Notes: generated by a model from the letters alone, not told the origin. DNA of 64,000 bases from Micromonospora zingiberis (GCF_004331455.1 NZ_SJJR01000005.1:62001-126000); one strand, 5' to 3'. Numbered from the stretch's first letter, positions 48,071-56,437 are shown. Numbers and translations are program-made.

Positions 48071-49198
48071 TCAGCCGACCGGACGGCCCCGCCAGGACAG
48101 GCGTCGCCGCTTGCGCAGATGGTACGACCGCAGGGTCAGCCAACCGAGGACCGCGACCGACACGGGGTGGCTCAGCGCGTCGGGCCAGGCCCGCCCGCCG
48201 GTGGCCCGGGCGCTGACCACCCGCCCCGCCACCCCCATCAGGTACGTCAGGAAGGCCACCCCGGCCAGCGCCGGTGCTCCGGCCAGCAGCGCGGTCACGG
48301 CGACCAGCGGGGGCGCGGTGTAGAGCAGGAGCAGCACGGTCAGCACCAGCGCGGCGGCCGACGGATGCCCGAACGTGGCCCAGAGCGATTTGGTGTAGCC
48401 GTCGCGCAACTGCGGCCAGGTGTCGTACATCCGGCAGGAGGCCAGCCGGGAGCCGTCGGCCAGCGCGATCCGGCCGCCCGAGCGTTTCACCGCGCGGGCC
48501 AGTTCGATGTCCTCCAGCACCCGGTCGGCGACCGCCGCGTGCCCGCCGGCCCGCAGGTAGCCGGCCCGGTCGACGACCAGGAACTGTCCGCCGGCCGCGG
48601 CCAGCGCCGGCCGCGCCGAGCGTTCCATCGCCCGCAACGGCAGGAAGGTCAGCCACAACCACTGCAACAGCGGCTGCACCAGCCGGTCGGCCCCGTTCCG
48701 CACCACGATCCTCGGGTACGGCGACAGCAGCGTCGCCCCGGCGGCGCGCAGCTCGGTGACCGCCGCCGCCACGGCGTACGGGCCGAGCACCACGTCGGCG
48801 TCCACGAACACCAGCGCGGTGGTCGACTCCTCGGTGCGGCTGGCCAACTGCCAGCAGGCGTGTGGCTTGCCCAGCCAGCCCGGTGGTGGGGCGGCCCCGG
48901 TGAGCAGGGTGACCCGCGGATCGCCGGCGGCCACCGTACGGACCACGTCGGCGGTGCCGTCGGTGGAACCGTCGTCGAGCACCACGACCCGTAACCGGGG
49001 TACGCCGCGCTGGGCGAGCAGGGCCCGCAGGCACGGGGTGACCCGGTCGGCCTCGTCGCGCAGCGGGAGCAGCACGGTCACCCGTTCGGTGCTCTGCACC
49101 GGCTGGTCGCTCGGGCGGCGCAGCCACCGGCCCGCGTTGACCATGGTGTGCGCGGTCAGCGCGGCGACCACGAGCAGTACGACGAGCGGGCCGGTCAT
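48071..49198 (-). CDS. GT2 membrane glycosyltransferase, CruC-like
   Basis: The 375-residue protein has an N-terminal membrane anchor (~2-22), a GT-A domain with VTVLLPLRDEADRV (~42), VVVLDDGSTDGTADVV (~72), LVFVDADVVLG (~130, DxD-like), EDIELARAVKRSGGRIALADG (~225) and QLRDGYTKSLWA (~265), then three C-terminal helices. The layout matches the CruC/CrtQ glycosyltransferases that add a sugar to hydroxylated carotenoids. ATG overlaps the CruF-like stop (ATGA), fixing the start. Sugar donor is unknown; UDP-glucose is usual. Confidence 0.85.
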   Translation of the reverse strand: MTGPLVVLLVVAALTAHTMVNAGRWLRRPSDQPVQSTERVTVLLPLRDEADRVTPCLRALLAQRGVPRLRVVVLDDGSTDGTADVVRTVAAGDPRVTLLTGAAPPPGWLGKPHACWQLASRTEESTTALVFVDADVVLGPYAVAAAVTELRAAGATLLSPYPRIVVRNGADRLVQPLLQWLWLTFLPLRAMERSARPALAAAGGQFLVVDRAGYLRAGGHAAVADRVLEDIELARAVKRSGGRIALADGSRLASCRMYDTWPQLRDGYTKSLWATFGHPSAAALVLTVLLLLYTAPPLVAVTALLAGAPALAGVAFLTYLMGVAGRVVSARATGGRAWPDALSHPVSVAVLGWLTLRSYHLRKRRRLSWRGRPVG

Positions 49199-50070
49199 GC
49201 CGCGGCGTCGACCCGGGCGCGTTCCGTGGTGGCACCGTCGTCGCGGGCCGGTCGGTCGCGCAGCAGCGCCACCGCCAGCGGCACCGCGATCACGCCCATG
49301 CCGGCCGCGCCCCACAGCGCGGAGGCGGGCAGGTCGAGGAAGACCGCGTGGGCCAGCACGCTGGAGCCGTACGTCCACAGGTAGAGCGCGTACATCGGGT
49401 GGTCGCGGGGGCCGGTGCCGGTCACGGCGGGCCCGGCGAGCGGGCGCAGCGCGGCCATCACCAGCACCGCGAACAGCAGCCAGCCCAGGTAGTTGCTGAC
49501 CGGGATGCCGGCCAGCCCGGGCAGCGCCGGGGTGGCGTCCCGCCACACCCAGTGGCCCTCGGCGACCATTTGCGGGTCGAGGAAGAGGTCCCAGGCGGCC
49601 AGCCCGACCGTGGCCAGCCCGATCCGCGCCGGCCACCGCCACCCGCGCCGAGACGGCCCGCCGGTGCCCGACGCCGGGGCGGTGCCGACGAGTCGGGTCG
49701 CCACCAGCCAGGCCGGCCAGGCCATCCAGGTCCAGGCCAGCGGGATGATCAGCGGTACCCCGGCCAGCTTCGGGCCGAGCTGCCCGGAGTAGTCGTAGCT
49801 GCCGAACGGAAAGCCGGTGGCCACCCCCAGGGCCTCGATGGCGAAACCGCCGCCGGTGGCCAGCGCGACCAGCGCGACCGCCGTACGCGGCCCCCTGCTC
49901 AGCAGGGCGTGGCCGACCGAGAGCAGGTAGCCGAGTACGACGGTGGCCACGGTCAGCCGGGCCCGGGTCGACCCGTTGGTCAGCGGGTAGCAGATCTGCG
50001 CCAGCACCAGCAGTGCCAGCAGCACCCAGGCGTAGACCCGGGCGGAGCGGACCGGTGATCGTCCGGTCAT
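49195..50070 (-). CDS. cruF: carotenoid 1',2'-hydratase family membrane protein, CruF-like (DUF422)
   Basis: The 291-residue integral membrane protein has seven or eight hydrophobic helices and the DUF422 landmarks GGGFAIEALGVATGFPFGSYDYS (~68-90), VPLIIPLAWTWMAWPAW (~98-114), LFLDPQMVAEGHWVW (~158) and IPVSNYLGWLLFAV (~185). CruF adds water to the psi end of acyclic carotenes, creating the 1'-OH that CruC-type enzymes glycosylate. Its ATG overlaps the upstream GNAT stop and its stop overlaps the glycosyltransferase start, each by 4 nt. This gene is the strongest marker for the operon's function. Confidence 0.88.
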   Translation of the reverse strand: MTGRSPVRSARVYAWVLLALLVLAQICYPLTNGSTRARLTVATVVLGYLLSVGHALLSRGPRTAVALVALATGGGFAIEALGVATGFPFGSYDYSGQLGPKLAGVPLIIPLAWTWMAWPAWLVATRLVGTAPASGTGGPSRRGWRWPARIGLATVGLAAWDLFLDPQMVAEGHWVWRDATPALPGLAGIPVSNYLGWLLFAVLVMAALRPLAGPAVTGTGPRDHPMYALYLWTYGSSVLAHAVFLDLPASALWGAAGMGVIAVPLAVALLRDRPARDDGATTERARVDAAA

Positions 50071-50633
50071 GACCGGACGGGCGGCTGCTCGGGTGCGGGT
50101 AGCGGCAGTTCCCGGCCGAGCACCCCGAACGGGCGTTCGTCGCCGGGGAAACGGAAGTCGCGCAGGATGTCCACGAAGCCGAACCGGCGGTACAACCGCC
50201 AGGCGCGCGAGGTGTCCTCGTCGGCCTCCGGGGTGGACAGCAGCGTGGTCGCCCCCTCGGCCATGGTGAGCAGGGCGCGTAGCTGCCCGGCGCCCAGGCC
50301 GTGTCCCTGTGCCGGTGGGCGTACGTGCAGTTCGACCACCTCGAAGCAGTCGGTCAGCCAGCGTTGCCGGGCGGCCGGGTCGAGTGCCCGCCAGACCTGG
50401 TCGTGCCACCACTGGCCCGGGCCGCCGACATAGCCGTAGCCGAAGCCGGCCAGGTGTCCCTCGCTGGTCAGGCTGGCGACGGCGCGGAAACCGGGCCGTC
50501 GTACGTGGGTGGCGATGTAACCGCGACGCGCCTCCAGCAGGTCGGCACGGTAGCCCATGGCCTCGCCGTAGACGGCCACCACGTCGTCCAGCCGCCGGAG
50601 GAGATCGTCCGGTGTCCACCGCACCAACCTCAT
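50067..50633 (-). CDS. GNAT N-acetyltransferase in the carotenoid operon
   Basis: The 188-residue protein begins MRLVRWTPDDLLRRLDDVV and has the acetyl-CoA-binding region VVELHVRPPAQGHGLGAGQLRALLTMA (~105-132), preceded by LAGFGYGYVGGPGQWWHD. SRAWRLYRRFGFVDILRDFRFPGD (~150) supplies the final strand. ATGA overlaps link it to both neighbours, so it is an integral part of the operon. Its role is unclear: it could acetylate a carotenoid glycoside, though GNAT enzymes normally modify amines, or it may be a passenger. Confidence 0.85.
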   Translation of the reverse strand: MRLVRWTPDDLLRRLDDVVAVYGEAMGYRADLLEARRGYIATHVRRPGFRAVASLTSEGHLAGFGYGYVGGPGQWWHDQVWRALDPAARQRWLTDCFEVVELHVRPPAQGHGLGAGQLRALLTMAEGATTLLSTPEADEDTSRAWRLYRRFGFVDILRDFRFPGDERPFGVLGRELPLPAPEQPPVRS

Positions 50634-51394
50634 GCCCGTCCACCCTTCGCCGGTTCGCCGTCGACCCACCCCAGTACCGTCCGGTCACCGATCACGTCAC
50701 GCACCTCGAACCGGGCGAAGAGTTCCTCCGCGTACCACCGCTCGGTCGGGGTCCGGGTGATCGCGGCCCGGTGCTCCGGGTGACGGTACGCGAACGCCAC
50801 CAGGTCCGCCGGGTCACGCCACACACTCACCGTGCCCTGCCAGCCCAGCGGGGCCTCGCCGACGCCGAAGCGGGCCAGCAGGCCGGGCGCGGTGCGCAGG
50901 GCGACGGCGACCGGTGGGACCGCCCGCCAGAAGGTGAGGGCCCGGGTCGGCCGCAACCGGGCCCGGGTCAGGGCCAGCACCGGTCCGGTCACCCGCCCAC
51001 CGGCCGGCTCGCCGAACGGTCGCCGGCCGGACCACTCGCCCCGGCTGCTCAGCGGGCGCAGGTCGAGCCGTACGCCGGCCTCGGCGATGCCGGACCAGGC
51101 CCGGCCCACCGGCGAGTCGGTGAACCGGGTGGCCGCGTCGGGGGAGTCCCACACCGTCAGGGCCGCCCAGCGGGTCGGGTCGGCGTCGCCCGGCCCGAAG
51201 CCGGTGCCGGTCCCGGTGCCGAGCAGCTTGCCGAACCGTACGCCGGGAAGGGCGCGCAACCGCCGTGGATCCCGCGCCATCCGGACCAGCGCCCGACCCA
51301 CAGCGGCCCGGGGGATCCGCCACACGTGCAGGGTGACCAGCTTCGGGACGGCCCCGGCAGGTGGTCCACCGGGGTCCGCGCTCGGCCCGTTCAC
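50630..51394 (-). CDS. crtA: CrtA-like (spheroidene monooxygenase family) protein
   Basis: The 254-residue protein matches the CrtA family: LVTLHVWRIPRAAVGRALVRMARDPRRLR at the start, RWAALTVWDSPDAATRFTDSPVGRAW (~75-100), LTFWRAVPPVAVALR (~165) and WQGTVSVWRDPADLVAFAYRHPEHRAAITRTPTERWYAEELFARFEV (~190-235). CrtA oxygenates C2 of acyclic carotenoid ends in phototrophs. Here it could supply the 2'-oxygen of a Salinispora-type carotenoid. The GTG at 51394 overlaps the YbaK-like stop by 4 nt; the longer frame upstream is a shadow of that gene. Confidence 0.82.
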   Translation of the reverse strand: MNGPSADPGGPPAGAVPKLVTLHVWRIPRAAVGRALVRMARDPRRLRALPGVRFGKLLGTGTGTGFGPGDADPTRWAALTVWDSPDAATRFTDSPVGRAWSGIAEAGVRLDLRPLSSRGEWSGRRPFGEPAGGRVTGPVLALTRARLRPTRALTFWRAVPPVAVALRTAPGLLARFGVGEAPLGWQGTVSVWRDPADLVAFAYRHPEHRAAITRTPTERWYAEELFARFEVRDVIGDRTVLGWVDGEPAKGGRA

Positions 51395-51879
51395 GCCACG
51401 TCGGTCGGGGTCCCGCCGGTGACCCGCAGCAGCTCGGCGTACGTGGTGGGGAAGACCGCCTGCGGTACGCCACCGGCGGCCCAGATCTCGTCGTACTTGT
51501 CCAGGGCGGTGTCCACCAGCGTGCGCAGCGGCTGCGGATGGCCCACCGGAGCGACCCCGCCGATCACCTGCCCGGTGTGTTCCTTGACGAACTGTGGGGT
51601 GGCCCGGCGCAGCCGGGTGACGGCGAGTCGGACGGCCAGGGCGGCGGTGTCCACCCGGTGCGCGCCGGAGGTGAGCACCAGCAGCGGTGCGCCGTCGGCG
51701 TCGAAGACGAGCGAGTTGGCGATGGCGCCCACGTCCACGCCGAGCGCCTCGGCGGCGGCTGCCGCGGTGTGCACCGCGTCGGGCAGCAGCCGGACGGTGG
51801 CGGGTCCACCGGAGCCGTCCCGGGCGCTCGCGTCGTCCAGTGCGTCCTGCACCGCCCGTACGTTCGGGTGTGACTGCAT
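51391..51879 (-). CDS. YbaK/EbsC (ProX-like) aminoacyl-tRNA deacylase family protein
   Basis: The 162-residue protein has AEALGVDVGAIANSLVFDADGAPLLVLTSGAHRVD (~38-73), LRRATPQFVKEHTGQVIGGVAPVGHPQ (~85-115) and a C-terminal DKYDEIWAAGGVPQAVFPTTYAELLRVT. The Lys/Gly pattern (hydrolysis of mischarged Cys- or Ala-tRNA(Pro)) is recognisable. It is the first gene of the carotenoid operon by overlap (GTGA with crtA), although its role should be translational proofreading. The ATG at 51879 is the best start; the LexA-box promoter region lies upstream on the other strand. Confidence 0.87.
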   Translation of the reverse strand: MQSHPNVRAVQDALDDASARDGSGGPATVRLLPDAVHTAAAAAEALGVDVGAIANSLVFDADGAPLLVLTSGAHRVDTAALAVRLAVTRLRRATPQFVKEHTGQVIGGVAPVGHPQPLRTLVDTALDKYDEIWAAGGVPQAVFPTTYAELLRVTGGTPTDVA

Positions 51880-51944
51880 CCCGCCATTCTTCCGGGTGCC
51901 CGGTCGGGCGGTGCAGCCGGCCACGCATGCCGGCGCGTCACACG

Positions 51945-51975
51945 TTGCATTTTCGTCGGGGGGAGGGTGTACTGT
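51945..51975 (+). promoter_or_regulatory. promoter of the HEPN/mutasome transcript
   Basis: TTGCAT (51945-51950), 19-nt spacer, TACTGT (51970-51975). The predicted start, near 51982, lies just before the first LexA box. Confidence 0.5.
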
Positions 51976-51985
51976 CAGCAGCAGT

Positions 51986-52022
51986 TAGAACGAGTGTTCG
52001 ATTGCCTCGAACGTTCGTTCCA
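51986..52022. promoter_or_regulatory. tandem LexA (SOS) boxes
   Basis: TAGAAC-GAGT-GTTCGA (51986-52001) and TCGAAC-GTTC-GTTCCA (52007-52022) each match 11 of 12 fixed positions of the actinobacterial SOS box TCGAAC-N4-GTTCGA. Their centres are 21 bp apart, two helical turns, and they cover the predicted transcription start. Confidence 0.8.
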
Positions 52023-52329
52023 ACCCCCTCGGGGCGAGTGTTTCGCGGCACCCGGCCCCCGAGAGGTGCGGTGCCGCGGACCGCACCGGGGCTCCGGGCA
52101 GTCGCGAGTCCGGACCCATCAGGCAGGAACGTCGCCCACCGCCCACGACCCCCGGGCGGTGGGCGACGGACCCGCCGGTACGCCGGCCGGGTGTGGTGTG
52201 GGGAAGCTCCGCACCCGGCCGGCCACCGATCTGGTGCGTCTTCCTCCGCACCGCCCGCCGCGGGTGTCCCGCGCCGACGGACCTGGTCCGCCGCGTGGTC
52301 GCCCGCCCCGGTCCACCTGGAGGAGTGAC
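52023..52329 (+). other. ~310-nt leader between the SOS boxes and the HEPN gene
   Basis: No gene is supported here. GC-rich inverted repeats such as GGCCGGGTG...CACCCGGCC (around 52186-52222) could fold in the RNA. A GGAGGAG ribosome-binding site closes the leader. The leader is unusually long for this window. Confidence 0.4.
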
Positions 52330-52779
52330 ATGCCGACCAGCCCGGCCCAGGTGCCGACGGTGCCCGCGCACGTGCTGCCGCACCGCACCCCCGCTCAACT
52401 GCTGGCAGTGGCCCGACAAGGGCTGGCCGAGGCCGCCCGGACGGGTCCTGACGGCCTCCGGTACGCCGCCGCCCATCTCGCGGCCCTGCGCGCCGCCGCC
52501 GCGGTGCTCGCCGCCCGGGCCCGCCCCGCACCCACCCGACGCGGCCGGATCACCAGTGTCTGGGTCCTGCTCGCCAGCGTCGCCCCCGAGCTGAACGAGT
52601 GGGCCAGTTACTTCGCCGTCGCTGCCGGCAAGCGGGCCGCCGCCGAGGCCGGCATACCCCGGGTGGTCACCGCCCGGGAGGCCGACGACCTGCTGCGCGC
52701 CGCCGAGGAGTTCGTGGCGGTGGCGGAGTCCGCACTCGGCCTGGCACACCAGCCGGCGATCGACGGTCTCGTCGCCTGA
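52330..52779 (+). CDS. SAV_6107-type HEPN-domain protein
   Basis: The 149-residue all-helical protein has RTPAQLLAVARQGLAEAAR, DGLRYAAAHLAALRAAAAVLAARARP, SVWVLLASVAPELNEWASYFAVAAGKRAAAEAG and TAREADDLLRAAEEFVAVAESALG. This four-helix pattern matches the HEPN family that I know from genes beside actinobacterial dnaE2 loci. The Rx4-6H RNase motif of HEPN toxins is not obvious. GGAGGAG lies 5 nt before the ATG. It is the first gene behind the tandem LexA boxes and is followed by a hairpin and imuA'. A role in DNA-damage response is likely from position only. Confidence 0.78.
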   Translation: MPTSPAQVPTVPAHVLPHRTPAQLLAVARQGLAEAARTGPDGLRYAAAHLAALRAAAAVLAARARPAPTRRGRITSVWVLLASVAPELNEWASYFAVAAGKRAAAEAGIPRVVTAREADDLLRAAEEFVAVAESALGLAHQPAIDGLVA

Positions 52780-52784
52780 GTCGC

Positions 52785-52827
52785 GGCGTCCGGTCACCAC
52801 CGGCGGGACCCAGGGTGACCGGACGCC
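52785..52827 (+). terminator. hairpin between the HEPN gene and imuA'
   Basis: Perfect 14-nt arms GGCGTCCGGTCACC (52785-52798) and GGTGACCGGACGCC (52814-52827). It may terminate or attenuate transcription entering imuA', so the mutasome could depend on read-through or a second promoter. Confidence 0.7.
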
Positions 52828-52908
52828 GTCCGGCGTCCGTCCTTATCTGATCAACGACAGCACCATCCCCGGGCCGGTGCCCGGGGCGACACGACGGGGG
52901 TAGATCCG

Positions 52909-53631
52909 ATGGCGGGCCGCATGGTCGTCGGTTCCGCCGCGCTGGCTGAGCTGGTGCGTCCGGCCAGCGCGCCCGACCCGGCGGGCGGGCACCGGATGCT
53001 GCCGGTCCGACCCGAGTTGAGTGGGCTGCTGCCCGGCCGAGGGCTGCGGCGCGGCAGCACCATCGCGGTCGGCGCCGGGCAGCACCGGCACAGTGGCACC
53101 ACGTCGCTGCTGCTCGCCCTGCTCGCCGAGGCGTCCCGCGCCGGTTCGTGGTGCGCGGTGGTCGGCATGCCGACCTTCGGTGCCGCTGCGGCGGCCGAGG
53201 CCGGGATCGTCCTGGACCGGCTCGCCCTGGTGCCGGAGCCCGGGCCCGAGTGGCCCACCGTGGTCGCCGCGCTCATCGACGGGGTCGACGTGGTGGTCAC
53301 CGCCGTACCGGCCACCGTCTCCGCCTCCGTCGCCAGCCGGCTGGTAGCCCGGGCCCGGCAGCGCGGCAGCGTGCTGGTGCCGTACGGCCGCTGGGACGGT
53401 GCGGACGTGACGCTCCAGGTGGTTCGCGGGATGTGGGAGGGGATCGGATCGGGGCGGGGACGGCTGCGTCGCCGCGAGGTGACCATCTCGGCGCGCGGTC
53501 GCGGCGCGGCCGCCCGACCCAAGGAGGTCAAGGTCTGGCTGCCCGATGCCGAGTTGACCCGGGTCATCCCCCGGTCGGCCGGTGTCGGCCGACCGGTGCC
53601 CGGGCTGCTGCGGGTGGTGGCGCCGGCATGA
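52909..53631 (+). CDS. imuA: ImuA'-like RecA-fold accessory protein of the SOS mutasome
   Basis: The 240-residue protein has the ImuA'/SulA-like layout: a hydrophobic strand and a loop GAGQHRHSGTTSLLLALLAEA (~45-65) at the Walker A position. The loop lacks the invariant Lys (HSGTTS instead of GKT/S), then VVAALIDGVDVVVTAVPATV (~122) sits at the Walker B position. ImuA' connects ImuB to the polymerase in mycobacterial mutagenic repair. The ATG at 52909 follows a GGGGG site; a small CCCCGGGC/GCCCGGGG hairpin (52868-52887) lies in the leader. Its TGA overlaps an ATG (53628) that now opens only a short non-homologous ORF, consistent with loss of the original coupling to imuB. Confidence 0.8.
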   Translation: MAGRMVVGSAALAELVRPASAPDPAGGHRMLPVRPELSGLLPGRGLRRGSTIAVGAGQHRHSGTTSLLLALLAEASRAGSWCAVVGMPTFGAAAAAEAGIVLDRLALVPEPGPEWPTVVAALIDGVDVVVTAVPATVSASVASRLVARARQRGSVLVPYGRWDGADVTLQVVRGMWEGIGSGRGRLRRREVTISARGRGAAARPKEVKVWLPDAELTRVIPRSAGVGRPVPGLLRVVAPA

Positions 53632-53807
53632 GCGACCAGTTGCGCGACGCCCGTAGGGGGGTGGGTGCGGGTGTCGCCGGCAGGGTGGTCGGTGCTGAGC
53701 GGAGACTGCTGACGAGCGCCGGCCCCGCGATCCAGGCCCGCCGGGCAATGGTTCAAGCCCGTCGGCCGACGGTCCAAGCCGGTCGGTCGGCGGGCCAGAC
53801 TGGTCGG

Positions 53808-54497
53808 TCAGCGGGCGGGGGTGACCGGCCGGCGGGCGGGGTCGGCACCGTGCCCGTCAGCAGCCGTTGCGCGTGCACCCTGCCACAGCGCCGCGGCGAG
53901 CCAGAGCAGCCCGGCGCCGAGCAGCACACCGTGCCCGATCCGGACGGCCGCCGGGGTGAAGAACTGCGGAAGGAAGAGCAGGAAGCCCAGGGCGAACGGC
54001 ACCCCACTGAGTCGGGGCAGCAGGTCGCTGCGCCAGACGGCCACTGCGGCGAGGGTGGCGCCGACGGCGAGTGCCAACAGGCCGGCGGCGAAGGTGGCGA
54101 CCGCGACCGGGCCGTACCGTACCTGGTCGGCCAGGGCGAGCAGGTCGATCTGCGGGTCGACGGCGGCCCGAGTGGCGATCGCGTGCAGGCCGAACGCCTC
54201 CGCGCCGTAGTAGGGCAGCACCAGTCCGGCACCGACCGTGCTGGTGACGAAGGCGGCGACGGCGGTGCGGCCCGCCCGGGTGCCGGCGACGGCCTGGGCG
54301 AGGGCCAGCAGGCCCAACGGCACCAGGATGAACCCGATCATGGCGAAGACGTGCGAGGGCACCCAGGTGCTGGCGGACATCGCGGCGATGGCGCCGGCCA
54401 CGGTGGACTCGTCGTGCCAGGGCCGCAGGGCGGGGTAGAGGACGAACAGGGCGGCTGCGGCGGCGAGGGTCGCGGCGCCGAATCGGATTCGGTTCAT
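53808..54497 (-). CDS. six-helix membrane protein inserted between imuA' and imuB
   Basis: The 229-residue protein has six hydrophobic helices: ~8-22, ~45-68, ~80-98, ~125-155, ~163-180 and ~188-205, with a short basic tail. The layout (RIRFGAATLAAAAALFVLYPALRPWHDES, STWVPSHVFAMIGFILVPLGLLALAQA) resembles small actinobacterial integral proteins of unknown function often kept next to MarR or TetR regulators. It runs opposite to the mutasome genes. A 29-bp palindrome lies 60-90 bp upstream of its start. No regulator gene is beside it. It interrupts what is usually a tight imuA'-imuB pair. Confidence 0.75.
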   Translation of the reverse strand: MNRIRFGAATLAAAAALFVLYPALRPWHDESTVAGAIAAMSASTWVPSHVFAMIGFILVPLGLLALAQAVAGTRAGRTAVAAFVTSTVGAGLVLPYYGAEAFGLHAIATRAAVDPQIDLLALADQVRYGPVAVATFAAGLLALAVGATLAAVAVWRSDLLPRLSGVPFALGFLLFLPQFFTPAAVRIGHGVLLGAGLLWLAAALWQGARATAADGHGADPARRPVTPAR

Positions 54498-54558
54498 TGC
54501 GTACTCCTTGACGGTCGTGAGCTCAGGCGCGACGGAGAGGGTTGGCTAACTGCCGTAG

Positions 54559-54587
54559 CCCGAAAGCTAATGCAATTAGCTTTCGGG
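54559..54587. promoter_or_regulatory. 29-bp perfect palindromic operator
   Basis: 13-nt arms CCCGAAAGCTAAT (54559-54571) and ATTAGCTTTCGGG (54575-54587) around GCA. The AT-rich core GCTAAT-N3-ATTAGC resembles MarR/TetR-type operators. It lies upstream of the membrane-protein gene and 230 bp before imuB. Confidence 0.8.
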
Positions 54588-54814
54588 GTCAAGTGGCGGG
54601 CACGTGATGTGACGCGGGCCGCGCGGCCCGCGTCGGGCGGCAGCCCCGTCGGGCTCGGGGAACCCGGCCCGCCACGACCGACGGGATGCGGTGCGCTGCC
54701 AGGCCGGCGGAGGACGCGATCAACGGGGTACGGCGCCACCCAGGCGCGCAGGCCGGCCAGGTGGGATTCGCGGTCGCCGGGTCGACGGGGTCGCTGGTCG
54801 CTGCGGGACAGCAG

Positions 54815-56437
54815 GTGCGGAGGATGACGCGGACCCTGCTGCTCTGGTGTCCGGACTGGCCGGTCCTCGCCGCCGAGATCGTCGACGGGGTGCCAGCCAC
54901 CGGGCCGGTCGCGGTGCTCTACGCCAACCGGGTGGTCGCCTGCTCCGAGCAGGCCCGCGCCGAGGGCGTCCGCCGAGGACTGCGCCGGCGGGAGGCGCAG
55001 GGGCGCTGCCCGCGGCTCACCGTCGTCGACCACGATCCTGGCCGGGACGCGCGGGCCTTCGAGCCGGTGGTGGCCGCGGTCGAGGAGGTGGCGGTCGGAG
55101 TCGAGGTGACCCGCCCCGGCGCCTGCGCGCTGGCCGCCCAGGGTCCGAGCCGGTACCTCGGCGGTGAGGAGGCGGCGGCAGAGCGGATCGTGGAGCAGGT
55201 CGCCCAGAGTTGCGCGGTGGAGAGCCAGGTCGGCATCGCCGACGGGGTTTTCGCCGCCGGGCTGGCCGCTCGGCAGGGGCGGATCGTGCCGCCCGGCGGG
55301 ACAGCGGAGTTCCTGGCCGCCCAGCCCGTCGAGGCGCTCGGCCGGCCCGCCCTGGCCGATCTGCTGCGCCGGCTCGGGGTGCGTACGCTCGGTGACTTCG
55401 CCGCGTTGTCCGCCGGTGACGTGCTGGCCCGGTTCGGCTTCGACGGGGCGCTGGCCCACCGGCTGGCCGCTGGCCGGGACGACCGCCCGCTCGCGGTCCG
55501 GCGCCCGCCCGCCGACCTGACGGTCACCGCCGACCTCGACGAGCCGATCGAGCGGGTCGACGTCGCGGCGTTCGCCGCCCGGACACTGGCCGAGCGGCTG
55601 CACGAGCGGCTCGCCGGTCACGGGTTGGCCTGCACCCGGCTCGGCATCGAAGCGGTCACCGCGCACGGCCAGGAACTGCACCGGGTCTGGCGGCACGACG
55701 GTCTGCTGACCGCGGCGGCGATCGCCGACCGGGTCCGCTGGCAACTGGACGGCTGGCTCACCGGCGCCCGCCGGGGCGGACCGCCTCGGCCCACCGCCGG
55801 GATCATCCGGCTGCGGCTGGTGCCGGACGGGCTGATCGCCCAGGCCGGTCTACAGGCCGGGCTGTGGGGAGAGGCCGGCGAGGAGCGCGAGCGGGCGCAC
55901 CGGGCGCTGAGCCGGGTGCAGGGCCTACTCGGACCCGAGGCGGTGGTCACCGCCGTGCTCGGCGGCGGACGGTCACCGGCTGACCAGGTACGTCTCGTCC
56001 CGTGGGGCGACGAGCGCCGGGCTGGCGTTGGTGGGTCAGCCGGGTTCGGTGGGCGGCGGGTGGGCGCCGGGGCGGCCGTACCGTCCTGGCCGGGGCGGCT
56101 GCCACCGCCCTCACCGGCGGTGGTGCTGCCCACCCCGCTCGCCGCGAACGTGTGGGATGCCACCGGTGCGCTGGTGGTGGTGAGCGCCCGGCTGGCGGTG
56201 AGTGCCCCGCCGGCCCGGCTGGCCGTCGCCGCTACCGCCCAGTCCGGGGCCGTCGCCAGCATCACGACCGCGGCCGAGATCGTCGGCTGGGCCGGCCCGT
56301 GGCCGGTCGACGAGCGGTGGTGGGCTCCGGCCGAGGCCCGCCGCCGAGCCCGCTTCCAGGTTCACCTGGCCGACGGCACCGCCCTGCTGCTCGCCGTCGC
56401 CTCCACCCAATGGCTGGTGGAGGCGATCTATGACTGA
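54815..56437 (+). CDS. imuB: ImuB-type inactive Y-family polymerase-like protein
   Basis: The ~540-residue protein starts with RTLLLWCPDWPVLAAEIVDG; the WCPDWP string replaces the catalytic DxD of active Y-family polymerases, as in mycobacterial ImuB. Palm/finger-like and little-finger regions follow (RANRVVACSEQAR..., ERVDVAAFAARTLAERLHERL). A QVRLVPW motif near residue 390 looks like a beta-clamp binding site. The C-terminus is a long Ala/Pro-rich linker and a small domain. ImuB brings DnaE2 to the clamp during SOS mutagenesis. GTG 54815 has GGGACA at a good distance; ATG 54824 is the alternative. It is cut off from imuA' by ~1.2 kb of inserted DNA. Confidence 0.88.
   Translation: MRRMTRTLLLWCPDWPVLAAEIVDGVPATGPVAVLYANRVVACSEQARAEGVRRGLRRREAQGRCPRLTVVDHDPGRDARAFEPVVAAVEEVAVGVEVTRPGACALAAQGPSRYLGGEEAAAERIVEQVAQSCAVESQVGIADGVFAAGLAARQGRIVPPGGTAEFLAAQPVEALGRPALADLLRRLGVRTLGDFAALSAGDVLARFGFDGALAHRLAAGRDDRPLAVRRPPADLTVTADLDEPIERVDVAAFAARTLAERLHERLAGHGLACTRLGIEAVTAHGQELHRVWRHDGLLTAAAIADRVRWQLDGWLTGARRGGPPRPTAGIIRLRLVPDGLIAQAGLQAGLWGEAGEERERAHRALSRVQGLLGPEAVVTAVLGGGRSPADQVRLVPWGDERRAGVGGSAGFGGRRVGAGAAVPSWPGRLPPPSPAVVLPTPLAANVWDATGALVVVSARLAVSAPPARLAVAATAQSGAVASITTAAEIVGWAGPWPVDERWWAPAEARRRARFQVHLADGTALLLAVASTQWLVEAIYD

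Noticed and set aside
50062..50077. TCCGGTCA/TGACCGGA 16-bp palindrome over the GNAT stop and CruF-like start
   Set aside because: It lies within coding sequence and is forced in part by the ATGA overlap and GC-rich codons; no regulatory context.
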